NCBI GenBank assembly: GCA_002360455.1 | Contig: DEQQ01000081.1 | Span: 1 to 64,000 of the forward strand | DNA from: Saprospiraceae bacterium UBA3362 | Lineage (GTDB): Bacteria; Bacteroidota; Bacteroidia; Chitinophagales; Saprospiraceae | Direction of reading: 5' to 3' | Length of the DNA: 64,000 nucleotides | Part shown: positions 8,622 to 17,896 of the stretch, piece by piece | How positions within the stretch are numbered: position 1 is the stretch's first letter | Layout of the letters: each line of letters opens with the position of its first letter | Made by a program: the position numbers and the translations under genes | The notes under the pieces: generated by a model | Database searches by the model: none | What the model saw: only the letters and a program-made list of their open reading frames with translations | What the model was told of the DNA's origin: nothing

Positions 8622-9155
8622 ATGAATAAAATTAAAAACAAATTCCACTTCTTCACTCTCCTATTTTCTTTCCTTTTCCTATTCTCTAGCTGCCATGAAG
8701 AAGATCCATGCCCTACTTGTTTTATTAAAATAGTAAGATGCAAGGTCAATGGTCAAGATTGGGTGTCCAATTGCATAAGTAATGATCCTTTATTTGGATG
8801 CAGTTCTGTAAGATGTTATTATTCTTATAATGAAAAGAAAGGACTAGATTTTTCTGCTGTTAATGATATGAATAATTCTGGTATCGGCTTGGATCAATTC
8901 AGCGCATGGGGAGGGGCTCAATTAGGTAGTAATTCTATTCAGCAAAGGGAATTAGGTTTTTCTAATTTTACTTTACCTGGCAACTGTGTAGCTTTAGATT
9001 CCTTAGATTTTTCTTATAATAATTATTTCATTCTTGACAAAATAGATACAGTAAATTTTATTCTCGAAGGAAAATTTGGATTTAGGTCTTATAACTTATG
9101 TGGTGATACTGTTACGATAACGGACGGATATTTCAAAACGAAATTTATTTTTTAA
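8622..9155 (+). CDS. small lipoprotein of unknown function
   Basis: The 177-residue precursor has a Lys-rich n-region, a Phe/Leu-rich hydrophobic core and a lipobox ending FLFSSC (Cys at about residue 24). The mature part contains eight further Cys and the segment CKVNGQDWV, which recalls the small extracytoplasmic lipoprotein families of Bacteroidota that begin with a 'VNG-x-W' strand and fold as a beta sandwich. No catalytic motif is seen. The gene is divergent from the HTH regulator. Confidence 0.7.
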   Translation: MNKIKNKFHFFTLLFSFLFLFSSCHEEDPCPTCFIKIVRCKVNGQDWVSNCISNDPLFGCSSVRCYYSYNEKKGLDFSAVNDMNNSGIGLDQFSAWGGAQLGSNSIQQRELGFSNFTLPGNCVALDSLDFSYNNYFILDKIDTVNFILEGKFGFRSYNLCGDTVTITDGYFKTKFIF

Positions 9156-9300
9156 TGCCATAATATTTTAACCCGGTGATTTGTAGATTAAAAATTTTAT
9201 TCGAAAAAGAATAAAATTGCTCAAAGCCTAACTCGGATAAAAAAATCAATAGGAAAAAACTTAATCCTGCTATCTCCTTTTTAATATGAACAAGATGCTC

Positions 9301-9308
9301 TATATTTG
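9301..9308 (+). promoter_or_regulatory. -7 promoter box for photolyase gene
   Basis: TATATTTG is a full TAnnTTTG match. A transcript starting just after it would begin near 9315. This excludes the in-frame TTG at 9311 and favours the GTG at 9377 as the photolyase start. Confidence 0.5.
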
Positions 9309-9376
9309 ACTTGAATAACCAAGCTAAAATTTTAAGCTTAGGCATTTATTTTCATTTAAAATACAGTACGAAAAAC

Positions 9377-10699
9377 GTGGCAGTGGCTTTTTGGTTCAGA
9401 AGAGATTTAAGACTTGAAGACAACACAGGACTTTACTATGTCCTTAAAGAACAACGTGATGTGATCCCCTTCTTTATTTTTGACAAAAATATTTTGAACG
9501 AATTAAAAAGCAAGGTTGATCTAAGAGTTCAATTCATCCATTCTGAACTCTACAACTTAAAACATGAACTCAATCAACTTGGTTCGGATCTCATCATTTC
9601 TTATGGAGATCCATTGATAATTTGGGAAGAGTGGATACAAAAATATTCTCTCACAGCCATCTACTGCAATCGGGACTACGAACCCTACTCTATCCAAAGA
9701 GATAAGGCTATAGAAAGATTGTGCATATCTTATTCTGCGTCATTTAAACATTATAAAGATCAGCTCATTTTTGAGGCAGATGAAGTTAAAAAAGAGGATG
9801 GCAGTCCTTACACTGTCTTTACAGCATACAAAAACAAATGGCTGACTACCCTTAAAGCTCAACAAAATCCACAGGGAGATTTTACTCCATTATCCTTAAA
9901 GGATATTAAACCTTTTATTCGAAATTTTAAACAAATCGAGCACAGGCAACAATGGATCCAATTGACTGAAATGGGTTTTACACCGGGCAATTTAAGCCAA
10001 CTTCCACTTAAAGAAATTTCTCAAAATAGGTTATCAAATTACGACAAGACGAGAGATTATCCCTATCTGGATGGAACAAGCAAACTCGGTATTCATTTTC
10101 GATTTGGCACCATAAGCATTAGACAAAAAGTAAATCAAGCTTATCATCTCAATTCAACATATACCTCAGAATTGATTTGGAGAGAATTCTACTCTATGAT
10201 CCTTCAACAATTTCCTCATGTCACTCATTCTGCATTCAGAAAAAAATATGATCTCATTCAATGGAGGAATGATCGACAAGAATTTACCGCTTGGAGCTTG
10301 GGCCAAACAGGTTTTCCTTTAGTGGATGCCGGAATGAGACAACTCAATGAAACAGGATATATGCACAATAGAGTCAGAATGGTCACTGCAAGTTTTTTGG
10401 TGAAGCATCTATTGATTGACTGGCGTTGGGGAGAGGCTTACTTTGCAGAAAAACTATTGGATTACGAATTGGCGAGCAATAATGGCTCGTGGCAATGGTG
10501 TGCAGGCTGCGGAACAGATGCCGCCCCCTATTTCAGAATTTTCAATCCTATAGAACAACAAAAAAAGTTCGACCCTGAATTTAAGTATATCCGACAGTGG
10601 ATTCCGGAATTTGATGAGCACTATATCAATCAAGCTATAGTGGATTTAAAATCAGCTAAAGAGCGATGCTTGACTGCATATCGCTCGGCATTACTATAA
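9377..10699 (+). CDS. phr: deoxyribodipyrimidine photolyase (cryptochrome/photolyase family)
   Basis: Light-driven repair of cyclobutane pyrimidine dimers, using FAD and an antenna cofactor. From the GTG at 9377 the protein starts VAVAFWFRRDLRLEDN, exactly where family members start; the frame stays open upstream to a TTG at 9311, which looks too early. The N-terminal alpha/beta antenna domain covers about 1-130. The C-terminal FAD-binding domain carries WREFYSMIL, GFPLVDAGMRQL, MHNRVRM and NNGSWQWCAGCGTDAAPYFR, with IFNP after it. Length (440 aa) is normal for class I CPD photolyases. It converges on accD with a 10-bp gap. Confidence 0.93.
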   Translation: MAVAFWFRRDLRLEDNTGLYYVLKEQRDVIPFFIFDKNILNELKSKVDLRVQFIHSELYNLKHELNQLGSDLIISYGDPLIIWEEWIQKYSLTAIYCNRDYEPYSIQRDKAIERLCISYSASFKHYKDQLIFEADEVKKEDGSPYTVFTAYKNKWLTTLKAQQNPQGDFTPLSLKDIKPFIRNFKQIEHRQQWIQLTEMGFTPGNLSQLPLKEISQNRLSNYDKTRDYPYLDGTSKLGIHFRFGTISIRQKVNQAYHLNSTYTSELIWREFYSMILQQFPHVTHSAFRKKYDLIQWRNDRQEFTAWSLGQTGFPLVDAGMRQLNETGYMHNRVRMVTASFLVKHLLIDWRWGEAYFAEKLLDYELASNNGSWQWCAGCGTDAAPYFRIFNPIEQQKKFDPEFKYIRQWIPEFDEHYINQAIVDLKSAKERCLTAYRSALL

Positions 10700-10709
10700 A
10701 AGTTATTGA

Positions 10710-11555
10710 TTATGATTTTGCAAACAACGCAAGCAAACTGTGCAGTCTGGTTCTCAAATCTTTGCGGTCGATAATAAAATCCAAAAATCCATTTTCCAAT
10801 AAAAATTCAGATCTCTGGAATCCTTCCGGAAGATCTCTCTTGATGGTTTCTTTTACAACTCGAGGCCCTGCAAATCCGATTAAGGCATTGGGTTCGGAAA
10901 AATTTAGATCTCCCAACATTGCAAAGGATGCAGTGACTCCTCCGGTAGTGGGATCAGTTAGAAACGAAAAGTATGGCAGTTTGGCTTTAGACAAAAGGGT
11001 AAGCTTGGCAGAAGTTTTTGCCATTTGCATCAATGAAAATGCAGACTCCATCATCCGTGCTCCACCGGACTTGGAGATTATCATAAATGGACATTTTTTC
11101 TCGATGGCCAAGTCTATACCTCTGCTGATTTTTTCTCCCATCACAGAACCCATAGATCCTCCAATAAAGGTAAAATCCATGGCTGCAATCACAAGAGGAA
11201 ATCCCTCCACCGCTCCACAGGCAACAGTTATAGAATCAGTTTTTCCTGAATTCTGCTCCGCATCTTCCAGCCTCTTGCTGTAGGGCTGCAAATCGGTAAA
11301 TTCTAAAAAATCGTAGCTTCTTAGATTCTCAAAATACAACTCATAATCTTGATCATAAATCATATCAAAATACTGATCAGATCTGATCCGAGAATGATAA
11401 TTGCATTTAATACATTTATAATAATTTTCTCTGAGTTGTTTGGTAGTGGTTGTCTCGTTACACTCCGGACATTTAAACCAAAGCCCATCCGGCGTCTCTT
11501 TCTTGGCCTTTGTAGCCGTTGAAATTCCTTCCTTTAACCTGGTGAACCAGCTCAT
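10710..11555 (-). CDS. accD: acetyl-CoA carboxylase carboxyltransferase subunit beta
   Basis: Transfers the carboxyl group from carboxybiotin to acetyl-CoA to give malonyl-CoA, the first step of fatty-acid synthesis, together with AccA. The 281-residue sequence has the N-terminal four-Cys zinc ribbon (CPEC and CIKC, residues ~29-51) followed by the crotonase-like carboxyltransferase fold with GFPLVIAAMDFTFIGGSMGS, SGGARMMES and LTDPTTGGVTASFA. Length and motif order are normal. The ATG at 11555 starts at the usual WFxRxKxGI segment. A TAnnTTTG box lies about 36 bp upstream on the minus strand. Confidence 0.96.
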   Translation of the reverse strand: MSWFTRLKEGISTATKAKKETPDGLWFKCPECNETTTTKQLRENYYKCIKCNYHSRIRSDQYFDMIYDQDYELYFENLRSYDFLEFTDLQPYSKRLEDAEQNSGKTDSITVACGAVEGFPLVIAAMDFTFIGGSMGSVMGEKISRGIDLAIEKKCPFMIISKSGGARMMESAFSLMQMAKTSAKLTLLSKAKLPYFSFLTDPTTGGVTASFAMLGDLNFSEPNALIGFAGPRVVKETIKRDLPEGFQRSEFLLENGFLDFIIDRKDLRTRLHSLLALFAKS

Positions 11556-11590
11556 TCTTGCTTGATTTTCGTCTTTACTATGAGATGCAG

Positions 11591-11598
11591 CAAATTTA
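11591..11598 (-). promoter_or_regulatory. -7 promoter box for accD
   Basis: The plus strand CAAATTTA reads TAAATTTG on the minus strand, a full match, 35 bp before the accD start. The 121-bp gap is shared with the divergent dapB gene. Confidence 0.5.
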
Positions 11599-11676
11599 AT
11601 CCTTTATTACAATTAAGAGTAAAAAATTATGGATAAGTTCCAAAAAATACTCTTTTTTGCATAAAATTCATTTCGA

Positions 11677-12414
11677 ATGGCAACTTATTGTTTGTTGGGA
11701 TACGGAAAAATGGGCAATGCCATTGCTTCAATTCTATCCCAACACAAAGAAAATCAAGTTCTTATCATTAATTCTCAAACCGACCCCGAACAAAGAGCAG
11801 ATCTTATCCATCAATCTGATGTGGTGATCGAATTCTCAAGGCCCGAGCTCGCCTTATCCCATATTCATGAGGTTCTCCAAGCTAAAAAACCAATTGTAGT
11901 GGGAACAACGGGTTGGCAACATGAACTTCCTCAAATCAGGGAATGGGCAAGAATTCATGAAGGTGCAATGGTCTATGCTTCCAATTTTAGCATAGGCGTA
12001 AATCTTTTCTTTAGTCTCAATAAATTTCTGGCAAAGTTGATGAATAATGAACCGAGTTACCGGATAAGCATGGAGGAAATTCATCATACTCAAAAACTCG
12101 ATTCTCCTAGCGGAACAGCCATTTCTACCGCTCAAGACATTATCCATCTTCATTCCGGCTTCTCTGCTTGGAAGGAAACCAACGATCTGCAATTTTCGTC
12201 ATCTGAGACAATCCCAATTCATGCTGTACGACATGATGCTGTAATTGGAACTCATACTGTCTTATATAAAAATGAAATTGATCAAATAAGCATCAAACAT
12301 GAAGCTTTCAATAGATCAGGCTTTGCTCAAGGCGCCATTGTTGCTGCAAACTGGATTCAAGAACGCAAAGGAATATTTACTATGGAAGATGTATTATCTT
12401 TACATCAAAACTAA
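11677..12414 (+). CDS. dapB: 4-hydroxy-tetrahydrodipicolinate reductase
   Basis: NAD(P)H-dependent reduction step of the diaminopimelate/lysine pathway, supplying meso-DAP for peptidoglycan. The 245-residue protein starts with the Rossmann motif CLLGYGKMGNAIA, has VVGTTGW and the substrate-binding/catalytic segment EIHHTQKLDSPSGTA (catalytic His/Lys), and ends with the tetramerisation beta sheet. It is a little shorter than the E. coli enzyme, as usual in Bacteroidota. A 32-bp gap separates it from the SUI1-type gene, so the two are probably co-transcribed. Confidence 0.95.
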   Translation: MATYCLLGYGKMGNAIASILSQHKENQVLIINSQTDPEQRADLIHQSDVVIEFSRPELALSHIHEVLQAKKPIVVGTTGWQHELPQIREWARIHEGAMVYASNFSIGVNLFFSLNKFLAKLMNNEPSYRISMEEIHHTQKLDSPSGTAISTAQDIIHLHSGFSAWKETNDLQFSSSETIPIHAVRHDAVIGTHTVLYKNEIDQISIKHEAFNRSGFAQGAIVAANWIQERKGIFTMEDVLSLHQN

Positions 12415-12446
12415 AATGGTTTATTCCAAACAAGATTTTAGAAATT

Positions 12447-12797
12447 ATGAGTAAAAATCAGTGGACAGATTTAAGCAACTTCAAACTTGCTTACAGCACA
12501 GATCCCGAATCTATAACCAACGAAGAACAACAAGAATATGCAAGCCCGGATAAGGCAAAACAAAAGATACGCTTATTCCTTGAAAGACACAAAGCAGGCA
12601 AACTCTCCACAAGAATAACAGGAATTGATGAATCCTTGGACGGAATCGAAAATTTGTGCAAACTACTCAAGCAAAAATGTGGAGTTGGCGGTTCTGTCAA
12701 AGAAAATGAAATCATAATCCAAGGCAATATGATTCAAAAAATTATTCCCATTTTAAAGGAACAGGGATATAAAGACATAAAACAGTCCGGTGGATAA
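12447..12797 (+). CDS. yciH: SUI1/YciH-type translation initiation factor
   Basis: This 116-residue protein has a variable, charged N-terminus and a SUI1/eIF1 domain at residues ~55-112 with KLSTRITGIDES, LCKLLKQKCGVGGSVKE, IIIQGN and LKEQGYKDIKQSGG. Bacterial YciH is related to eukaryotic eIF1 and is thought to bind the 30S subunit and influence start selection. It follows dapB closely on the same strand and ends 3 bp before the convergent glycosyltransferase gene. Confidence 0.92.
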   Translation: MSKNQWTDLSNFKLAYSTDPESITNEEQQEYASPDKAKQKIRLFLERHKAGKLSTRITGIDESLDGIENLCKLLKQKCGVGGSVKENEIIIQGNMIQKIIPILKEQGYKDIKQSGG

Positions 12798-12800
12798 ACC

Positions 12801-14132
12801 CTACTGTTTTAGTGAATCAATTATAACAATTTGATATTGATTTAAGCTCTTAATGGAATCCAAAATGCCTTGTTTCGGAATATGACTGTAAGAGGCAATG
12901 ACAGGCTCAAAAAACATTGTTTTAATTGGCTCAGGGTCTCCAAAGACAATGGTGTGTTCATCATATCCCTTTTGCACATATTCAGTTTTATGAGGATTTA
13001 GAATTTGCAATGGCTTCAATCTTTCGATGCAATACCTTACAGCTAATGAACCAATGACTATAACTATTAGCTTATACATCCAGCTAGCCTGAATGTTGTT
13101 TTTACAAAACTCAATAAAAACAGATGTGCAAATAAAATAAGCAGGAGCACTAATGCCAATATAAGACTGCATTTTAGTTTGAGCCGAAGTAAATATAATC
13201 AGAGGTAAAAAAATCCAAATTGCAATGATCCAATACTGTTTTTTCTTTGGTTCTTTATAAAGTAAAAATAACAACAATGAAAGTGGTATATAGATCCATT
13301 CCCCAAAAAGAATTCTCATCTTATGAAAATAAAAATCCATTGAATGACCATGACCCTCTATTACCCTAAAAAGATGTTCCGAGTTCATTTTCATTTCATA
13401 TAAAAATTCTTGTCTAAAATAAAGATAGCTGTAAAGATACCAAGGCAATACAATAATACTCGCCCCAATAATATGAAGTAATGAATAGTTCAGTTTTTTA
13501 GTAAAAGTATTGGAACTTCCAATAATGATAATACCAAAGAAAATAAGCACTATCGACATCACAAGCCATTTGGTCAAAACGCCAAAGGCCAAGACCATCG
13601 ACAAAACTAAGATTCTGAGATAGCTCATGTTGTCCTTCCATTTCAACAATAGCATAATATATGCACATATCCAAAACAACAACATTGTATCTACATGATC
13701 TGTAGCTGTACGACCACTAACCAGATCAAGTACAAATCCATTAATTGCAAATAAAAAAGAAGACCAATTGGCAATTCTTTCATTAAAGAGAATAAAGGCT
13801 ATTCGATAGACAAAGTAAATGCATAAGCTACTAAGCAGAATAGACAATAATCGCGTAGCAAAAACCGAAGGACCGAATATTTTATATACTACTGCAATAC
13901 CGTACAAACTTAACGGAGGCTTATGCAACCAAACGTGATTCCCTACCCAACTTTTATAATCGTATTCCAAAATGGGTTGATCATAGAGCTTGGGAACAGA
14001 CCAGTCTTTGGTCAAATTTTTTGCTACCAATGCATGATACTTTTCATCCCAATCATGCAAATCCTTGTCCATAGAAACAAAGACTCTTAAAACAAAGCCT
14101 AAAATAATAAAGTAAAAAATATTGGATTTCAA
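12801..14132 (-). CDS. GT39/ArnT-like membrane glycosyltransferase
   Basis: A 443-residue polytopic membrane protein of the dolichyl-phosphate-mannose mannosyltransferase/ArnT superfamily (GT-C fold). The diagnostic acidic segment in the first periplasmic loop, DLHDWDEKYHALVAKNL, is at residues ~24-40, followed by WLHKPPLSLYGIA and about ten hydrophobic helices. Such enzymes move sugars from polyprenyl-phosphate donors to lipid A, proteins or polysaccharides in the inner membrane. The start is a TTG: an in-frame TAA sits two codons upstream and the next ATG falls inside the conserved loop. Confidence 0.85.
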   Translation of the reverse strand: MKSNIFYFIILGFVLRVFVSMDKDLHDWDEKYHALVAKNLTKDWSVPKLYDQPILEYDYKSWVGNHVWLHKPPLSLYGIAVVYKIFGPSVFATRLLSILLSSLCIYFVYRIAFILFNERIANWSSFLFAINGFVLDLVSGRTATDHVDTMLLFWICAYIMLLLKWKDNMSYLRILVLSMVLAFGVLTKWLVMSIVLIFFGIIIIGSSNTFTKKLNYSLLHIIGASIIVLPWYLYSYLYFRQEFLYEMKMNSEHLFRVIEGHGHSMDFYFHKMRILFGEWIYIPLSLLLFLLYKEPKKKQYWIIAIWIFLPLIIFTSAQTKMQSYIGISAPAYFICTSVFIEFCKNNIQASWMYKLIVIVIGSLAVRYCIERLKPLQILNPHKTEYVQKGYDEHTIVFGDPEPIKTMFFEPVIASYSHIPKQGILDSIKSLNQYQIVIIDSLKQ

Positions 14133-14135
14133 AGT

Positions 14136-14384
14136 TTACTCACTTATAAATTCCCCAATATACAACAAGTCGTCTTCACAATTTACAATTTTTATTATTC
14201 TTGGCCAAGAATATAAATATACGACTATCTCAACAAATATCAGGCTTAATAGTGGATTGAAAGTTATTACAGGGGCCGGACTTTTAAATTTTCTTAGCTC
14301 CAATAACATTTTTAGCCTGAACTTGAGTTGATTTTGATCCCAAAACACAGGCCTAAATTTCAACGGCTCTCTGTTTTGATCCAA
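14136..14384 (-). CDS. small open frame of doubtful coding status
   Basis: An 82-codon minus-strand frame with a TTG start (14384) ends 3 bp before the glycosyltransferase TTG. It has a Lys/Arg-rich helix-like middle (LKFRLKMLLELRKFK) and a hydrophobic stretch (LLSLIFVEIVVYLY). An internal near-duplication (DQNREPLKF / DQNQLKF) suggests short repeated DNA rather than a protein. An in-frame stop immediately precedes the TTG. I cannot match it to a family; it may be non-coding. Confidence 0.2.
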   Translation of the reverse strand: MDQNREPLKFRPVFWDQNQLKFRLKMLLELRKFKSPAPVITFNPLLSLIFVEIVVYLYSWPRIIKIVNCEDDLLYIGEFISE

Positions 14385-14414
14385 TTAAACGATGAATGTC
14401 ATTAAAAAAAAGAG

Positions 14415-14502
14415 CGGAAGGTCAGGGATTCGAACCCTGGGTACCCTTTTGGGGTACACACACTTTCCAGGCGTGCCAATTAAACCACTCTTGCAACCTT
14501 CC
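14415..14502 (-). tRNA. tRNA-Ser (anticodon GGA)
   Basis: Read on the minus strand, the acceptor stem is GGAAGGT/ACCTTCC, the anticodon loop is CTGGAAA (anticodon GGA), the T arm contains GGTTCGAATCC, and there is a long class II variable arm with stem GTACCC/GGGTAC, as expected for tRNA-Ser. CCA is not encoded. A T-rich run follows directly, which may end transcription. A TAnnTTTG box lies 12 bp upstream. Confidence 0.95.
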
Positions 14503-14819
14503 AAAAAGGGAGGCAAAATTAATCTTTTTCTTGGACTTAATTGCAATTTGATGGCAATAATTCTCCTAGCTAAAATTTGAAAATCCACTGGAGTCCAAGC
14601 TTTTCAAATCAATATACTCTCACAACTTATTAGGAATGAATAAATAATAAATATTTTTAATCTAATTGACATCATATTCTTATCTTAGAGGGTTATAAAT
14701 ATATAGAATCTCTCAACTAAGATGAATCGATATAAGATAACCAGGATAAAATAAAAAAAATAGAACGAAGTATCTTCAAAAAAAACAACTCATCTCCACA
14801 AACTATTCAAAGAAAGAAA
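14503..14819. other. intergenic region between tRNA-Ser and a surface-protein gene
   Basis: About 317 bp, very AT-rich. Apart from the tRNA promoter near 14514-14545 I see no gene, clear hairpin or recognised element. The promoter of the gene at 14820 must lie here, but no full -7 match was found. Confidence 0.4.
14514..14521 (-). promoter_or_regulatory. -7 promoter box for tRNA-Ser
   Basis: The minus strand reads TAATTTTG, a full TAnnTTTG match, 12 bp before the mature 5' end. This is a typical short distance for a tRNA gene. A possible -33 element (ATTG on the minus strand) lies about 21 bp further upstream. Confidence 0.55.
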
Positions 14820-17024
14820 ATGTCAGCTAAAACAATCTGCAAAAGAATCCTCAGCATTATTATCGCCTGCGCAGCTCCGATCATTTCAACTTATGCCACT
14901 CATATCATTGGCGGCAATATCGAATACAAATGCCTTGGAAATAATAGGTACGAAATTCTTATGCATTTACGAAGAGATTGCATCAATGGTCAGGCTCCTT
15001 TTGACAATCCGGCCAGCCTTGGCATCTTCGATGAAAACAATAATTTGTATGCATCGTATGACATGCCATTACAAACCGCAGATACATTGAATGAAACAAT
15101 AATAACCAATTGCGGCCAAATTGGAGGTGATGTTTGTGTTCATACTACAACTTATACAATTGTTGTTGATCTACCCTTCCAAAAAGGAGGATACACTCTA
15201 GCCTATCAGAGATGTTGTAGGAATTACACTATTAGCAATTTGGCTGACCCTCAGAATGCAGGAACGACATTGACCGTGGTAATCAGTGAAGACGCTCTGA
15301 AAGAATGCAATTCCAGTCCGGAATTGGGAGCTTTCCCTCCTGTTTACATTTGCGGAAACAACCCTATTCAATTTGATCTTATGGCCAAAGACAAAGAAGG
15401 CGACAGTTTGGTTTACTTGATGTGTAATGCCATTCATGGCGCAGATCAAATAAATCCCAGACCGCTTGTCCCCTCCAATCCTCCGTACGAGAAATTATTG
15501 TACAAAGCCCCCTATTCGGTCAATAATATGATTGGTGGAAATCCTGCGTTGAATATAGACCAACACAAAGGAATCATGAGTGGGTTTGCAGAAAACTTTA
15601 GAGCTCAATACTTGGTAACTTACTGTGTTCTTGAGTATCGCAAAGGCATATTGCTGTCCACAATGTATCGCGAATTTCAAATCAATGTTAGACTGTGCAA
15701 CACCTTGCCAATAGCTGACTTTAAACTTGAGCTTGATCAATGCAAAAAGCCGGTAGAATTAAAAATTATTGATCAATCCAAAGATCTGTATTCAGTGATC
15801 ACAAATTGGAATTGGGAATTTAATCTAAACAATATAAAATCAAGTCAGTCGGGCAGTTCTCCAAGCCTAACTCTTCCGGACAGTGGCAGTTTGAGAGTTC
15901 AATTGACTGTCGGATCTCGTGAAGGATGCAAAGACAGCCTAAGTAAGCAAATCACTTTTAATTCTATTGTTCCAAATCTAGAGAACAAATATTTCAAAAT
16001 TTGCAAAGGCGATACGGTACGATTGATCAACCTAAATGCAAATAAGGGCAACCAAAAATGGACTCCAACGACCGATCTTTCTTGCAGCACCTGCAGTAGC
16101 ACCCTTGCTTATCCAAAACAAACGACCGCCTATATATTGACTTCAAGCGATCAATCCTGCTCGATTTCTGATACGGTAAACATCGAAGTAGAAAATTGTA
16201 TTCAAGATTCTTGTGAATTTAACTTGGATAAAGTCTGCCTTCCTAATGGACAAATTTTGGTTACGGCTATAGGCGCTCAACAATTACCGATTCAGTCTAG
16301 CTACAGCTGGGATCTATACTGGCTTATTAAACTAAAAAATACCTCCAACTGGATTAAAATTAATAGAACGAATCCAATAACAGTCAATGATGGCGACCTT
16401 GTAAAATGTTACAGCACTCGATATTCATGGCCTCCAAAATATCCAAAAACTAAAGAATTTGCAATACCCTGCTTAAGAATACATGAAGAAGAAATGAAAT
16501 TAACCTGCAATGGACCCTGCGATCAACTTAATTTTATTTTATCTTCTTGCGAAGACGATATTGACAGTAAGCAAAATTTGAATTTTCCCTCCAATCTATG
16601 CAAATCAATATGTGCTTCAAAATGTGAATACATTATTGCTTTATTCGAAACCAATGGCACATTAATAAATGACAAAGAGTACGACATTACTTGGTCTAAC
16701 AGAAGCAAAGGCTCCTATGTAACTCTAGGTGGAAATTATCACGACAACCTTCATGTAACTGTAAAAAAAGGAGATTGTTATTGGTATGGCCACTACACAA
16801 AACTATGCGAAAACTACAATTCATTACACGGCCTTTCTGAACTATCTAGCCGAACCGGAAAATTAAAAATTTCAGATCTTCTGAATTCAAAAGAACCATA
16901 CACCATCTATAATGTGATGGGTGAAATCATCAGCACAAAGATTGACCAAAATGGACTTCCAACAGGAGTATATTTCATCAAAACAAATAATGAAATGATA
17001 AAGTGCTTTATTGAAAATCACTAA
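14820..17024 (+). CDS. Cys-rich secreted surface protein with T9SS-like sorting tail
   Basis: A 734-residue exported protein with an N-terminal signal peptide ending near ISTYA. The mature N-terminus (HIIGGNIEYKCLGNNRYEI, then LRRDC) matches the start of a family of large Bacteroidota surface proteins and adhesins. A PKD-like region (NWEFN, then LTVGSREGCKDSL) lies near residues 330-385, followed by TxCSTCSS-type Cys motifs. More than thirty Cys suggest extensive disulphide bonding outside the cell. The last ~70 residues (IYNVMGEIIS, then LPTGVYFIKT) are a type A T9SS C-terminal sorting domain. It overlaps the convergent PLP-enzyme gene by 17 bp. Confidence 0.8.
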   Translation: MSAKTICKRILSIIIACAAPIISTYATHIIGGNIEYKCLGNNRYEILMHLRRDCINGQAPFDNPASLGIFDENNNLYASYDMPLQTADTLNETIITNCGQIGGDVCVHTTTYTIVVDLPFQKGGYTLAYQRCCRNYTISNLADPQNAGTTLTVVISEDALKECNSSPELGAFPPVYICGNNPIQFDLMAKDKEGDSLVYLMCNAIHGADQINPRPLVPSNPPYEKLLYKAPYSVNNMIGGNPALNIDQHKGIMSGFAENFRAQYLVTYCVLEYRKGILLSTMYREFQINVRLCNTLPIADFKLELDQCKKPVELKIIDQSKDLYSVITNWNWEFNLNNIKSSQSGSSPSLTLPDSGSLRVQLTVGSREGCKDSLSKQITFNSIVPNLENKYFKICKGDTVRLINLNANKGNQKWTPTTDLSCSTCSSTLAYPKQTTAYILTSSDQSCSISDTVNIEVENCIQDSCEFNLDKVCLPNGQILVTAIGAQQLPIQSSYSWDLYWLIKLKNTSNWIKINRTNPITVNDGDLVKCYSTRYSWPPKYPKTKEFAIPCLRIHEEEMKLTCNGPCDQLNFILSSCEDDIDSKQNLNFPSNLCKSICASKCEYIIALFETNGTLINDKEYDITWSNRSKGSYVTLGGNYHDNLHVTVKKGDCYWYGHYTKLCENYNSLHGLSELSSRTGKLKISDLLNSKEPYTIYNVMGEIISTKIDQNGLPTGVYFIKTNNEMIKCFIENH

Positions 17025-17889
17025 ACTTGGCATCAAAGAACGGTTTCAATTTGTGTCTCTGATTGTAATCACGCCATGATTGCAATCCTCCTGTATGTAA
17101 AAAATAAACAGTATCAAATAATTTCAAAAACTCTGCCTGATTTTGAAGTCCATAATACAATCTTCCGGTATATAGAGGATCCAACAATACATTGGTAGAA
17201 GAATAAAAGGAAATGATTTCATCCATCATCTCGCTATTGTATTTTCCATAAGCAGGAATTTTCTCATTAGAGATATAATACACACGCGGATGAATTAGCT
17301 TTTCTGCAGATTCAACTGCTGCCAAACATAAAAATCGAACATGTTTTGTGCTCATCAACATAGCCTTAAGACCTATCTGAGTTCCGCTTGCTGTCAAGAT
17401 AACCGTCTTCTTATCATCAAACCCGAACGGCAACTCCATCATCATTTCACAATAGGCTTGTGACGCGAACAATAAGCTTCCTCCATAAGGTATAAAATAA
17501 TCAGTCTCATTCGAATCGATGTCTACAAAATTCCAATGATTCCATTCTTTTCTGCTTAAATATATTAATTCTGTTCCCCATTTTTTTAGATCCGCATGTG
17601 TTGCAGAATCATTGTAGCTTATTGGAACATATAATAATAAGGGAATATTCTGCTGATAACAATAATAGGCCAAAGCATGAGAATAATTAGAATAGACAGT
17701 AGCCTTACTGACAATTCTTTTCTTATTAGAATTCGAAAAATCCGCGAATGAGTACTTGAGCTTTCGCCATTTATTACCGGATAGTATTGGATGAATCAAA
17801 TCATCCCTTTTGAACCAAATCGCTCTATTCAAAAATGGAATAGTATATTTTTCTAAAGGAGAAGGAATGATAAAATCACCCGGTTCCAT
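17008..17889 (-). CDS. PLP-dependent ACC deaminase / D-cysteine desulfhydrase family enzyme
   Basis: A 293-residue fold-type II PLP enzyme. It has WFKRDDLIHPILSGNKWRKLKY (residues ~26-47), whose Lys after GN is the expected PLP lysine, and a Gly/Ser phosphate-binding segment (LTASGTQIGL). The family covers 1-aminocyclopropane-1-carboxylate deaminases and D-cysteine desulfhydrases. These are not separable by eye, and Bacteroidota members are usually annotated only at family level. It lies 7 bp downstream of corA on the same strand, so the two are probably co-transcribed. Its 3' end overlaps the convergent surface-protein gene. Confidence 0.85.
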   Translation of the reverse strand: MEPGDFIIPSPLEKYTIPFLNRAIWFKRDDLIHPILSGNKWRKLKYSFADFSNSNKKRIVSKATVYSNYSHALAYYCYQQNIPLLLYVPISYNDSATHADLKKWGTELIYLSRKEWNHWNFVDIDSNETDYFIPYGGSLLFASQAYCEMMMELPFGFDDKKTVILTASGTQIGLKAMLMSTKHVRFLCLAAVESAEKLIHPRVYYISNEKIPAYGKYNSEMMDEIISFYSSTNVLLDPLYTGRLYYGLQNQAEFLKLFDTVYFLHTGGLQSWRDYNQRHKLKPFFDAKFSDFQ

Positions 17890-17896
17890 AAAGTGA

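Noticed and set aside
9145..9345. 66-codon minus-strand frame between lipoprotein and photolyase
   Set aside because: AT-rich, Leu/Phe/Lys-biased composition, no promoter or motif, and it overlaps the photolyase promoter region.
10666..11283. 205-codon plus-strand frame
   Set aside because: Mostly antisense to accD, whose motifs are intact on the other strand.
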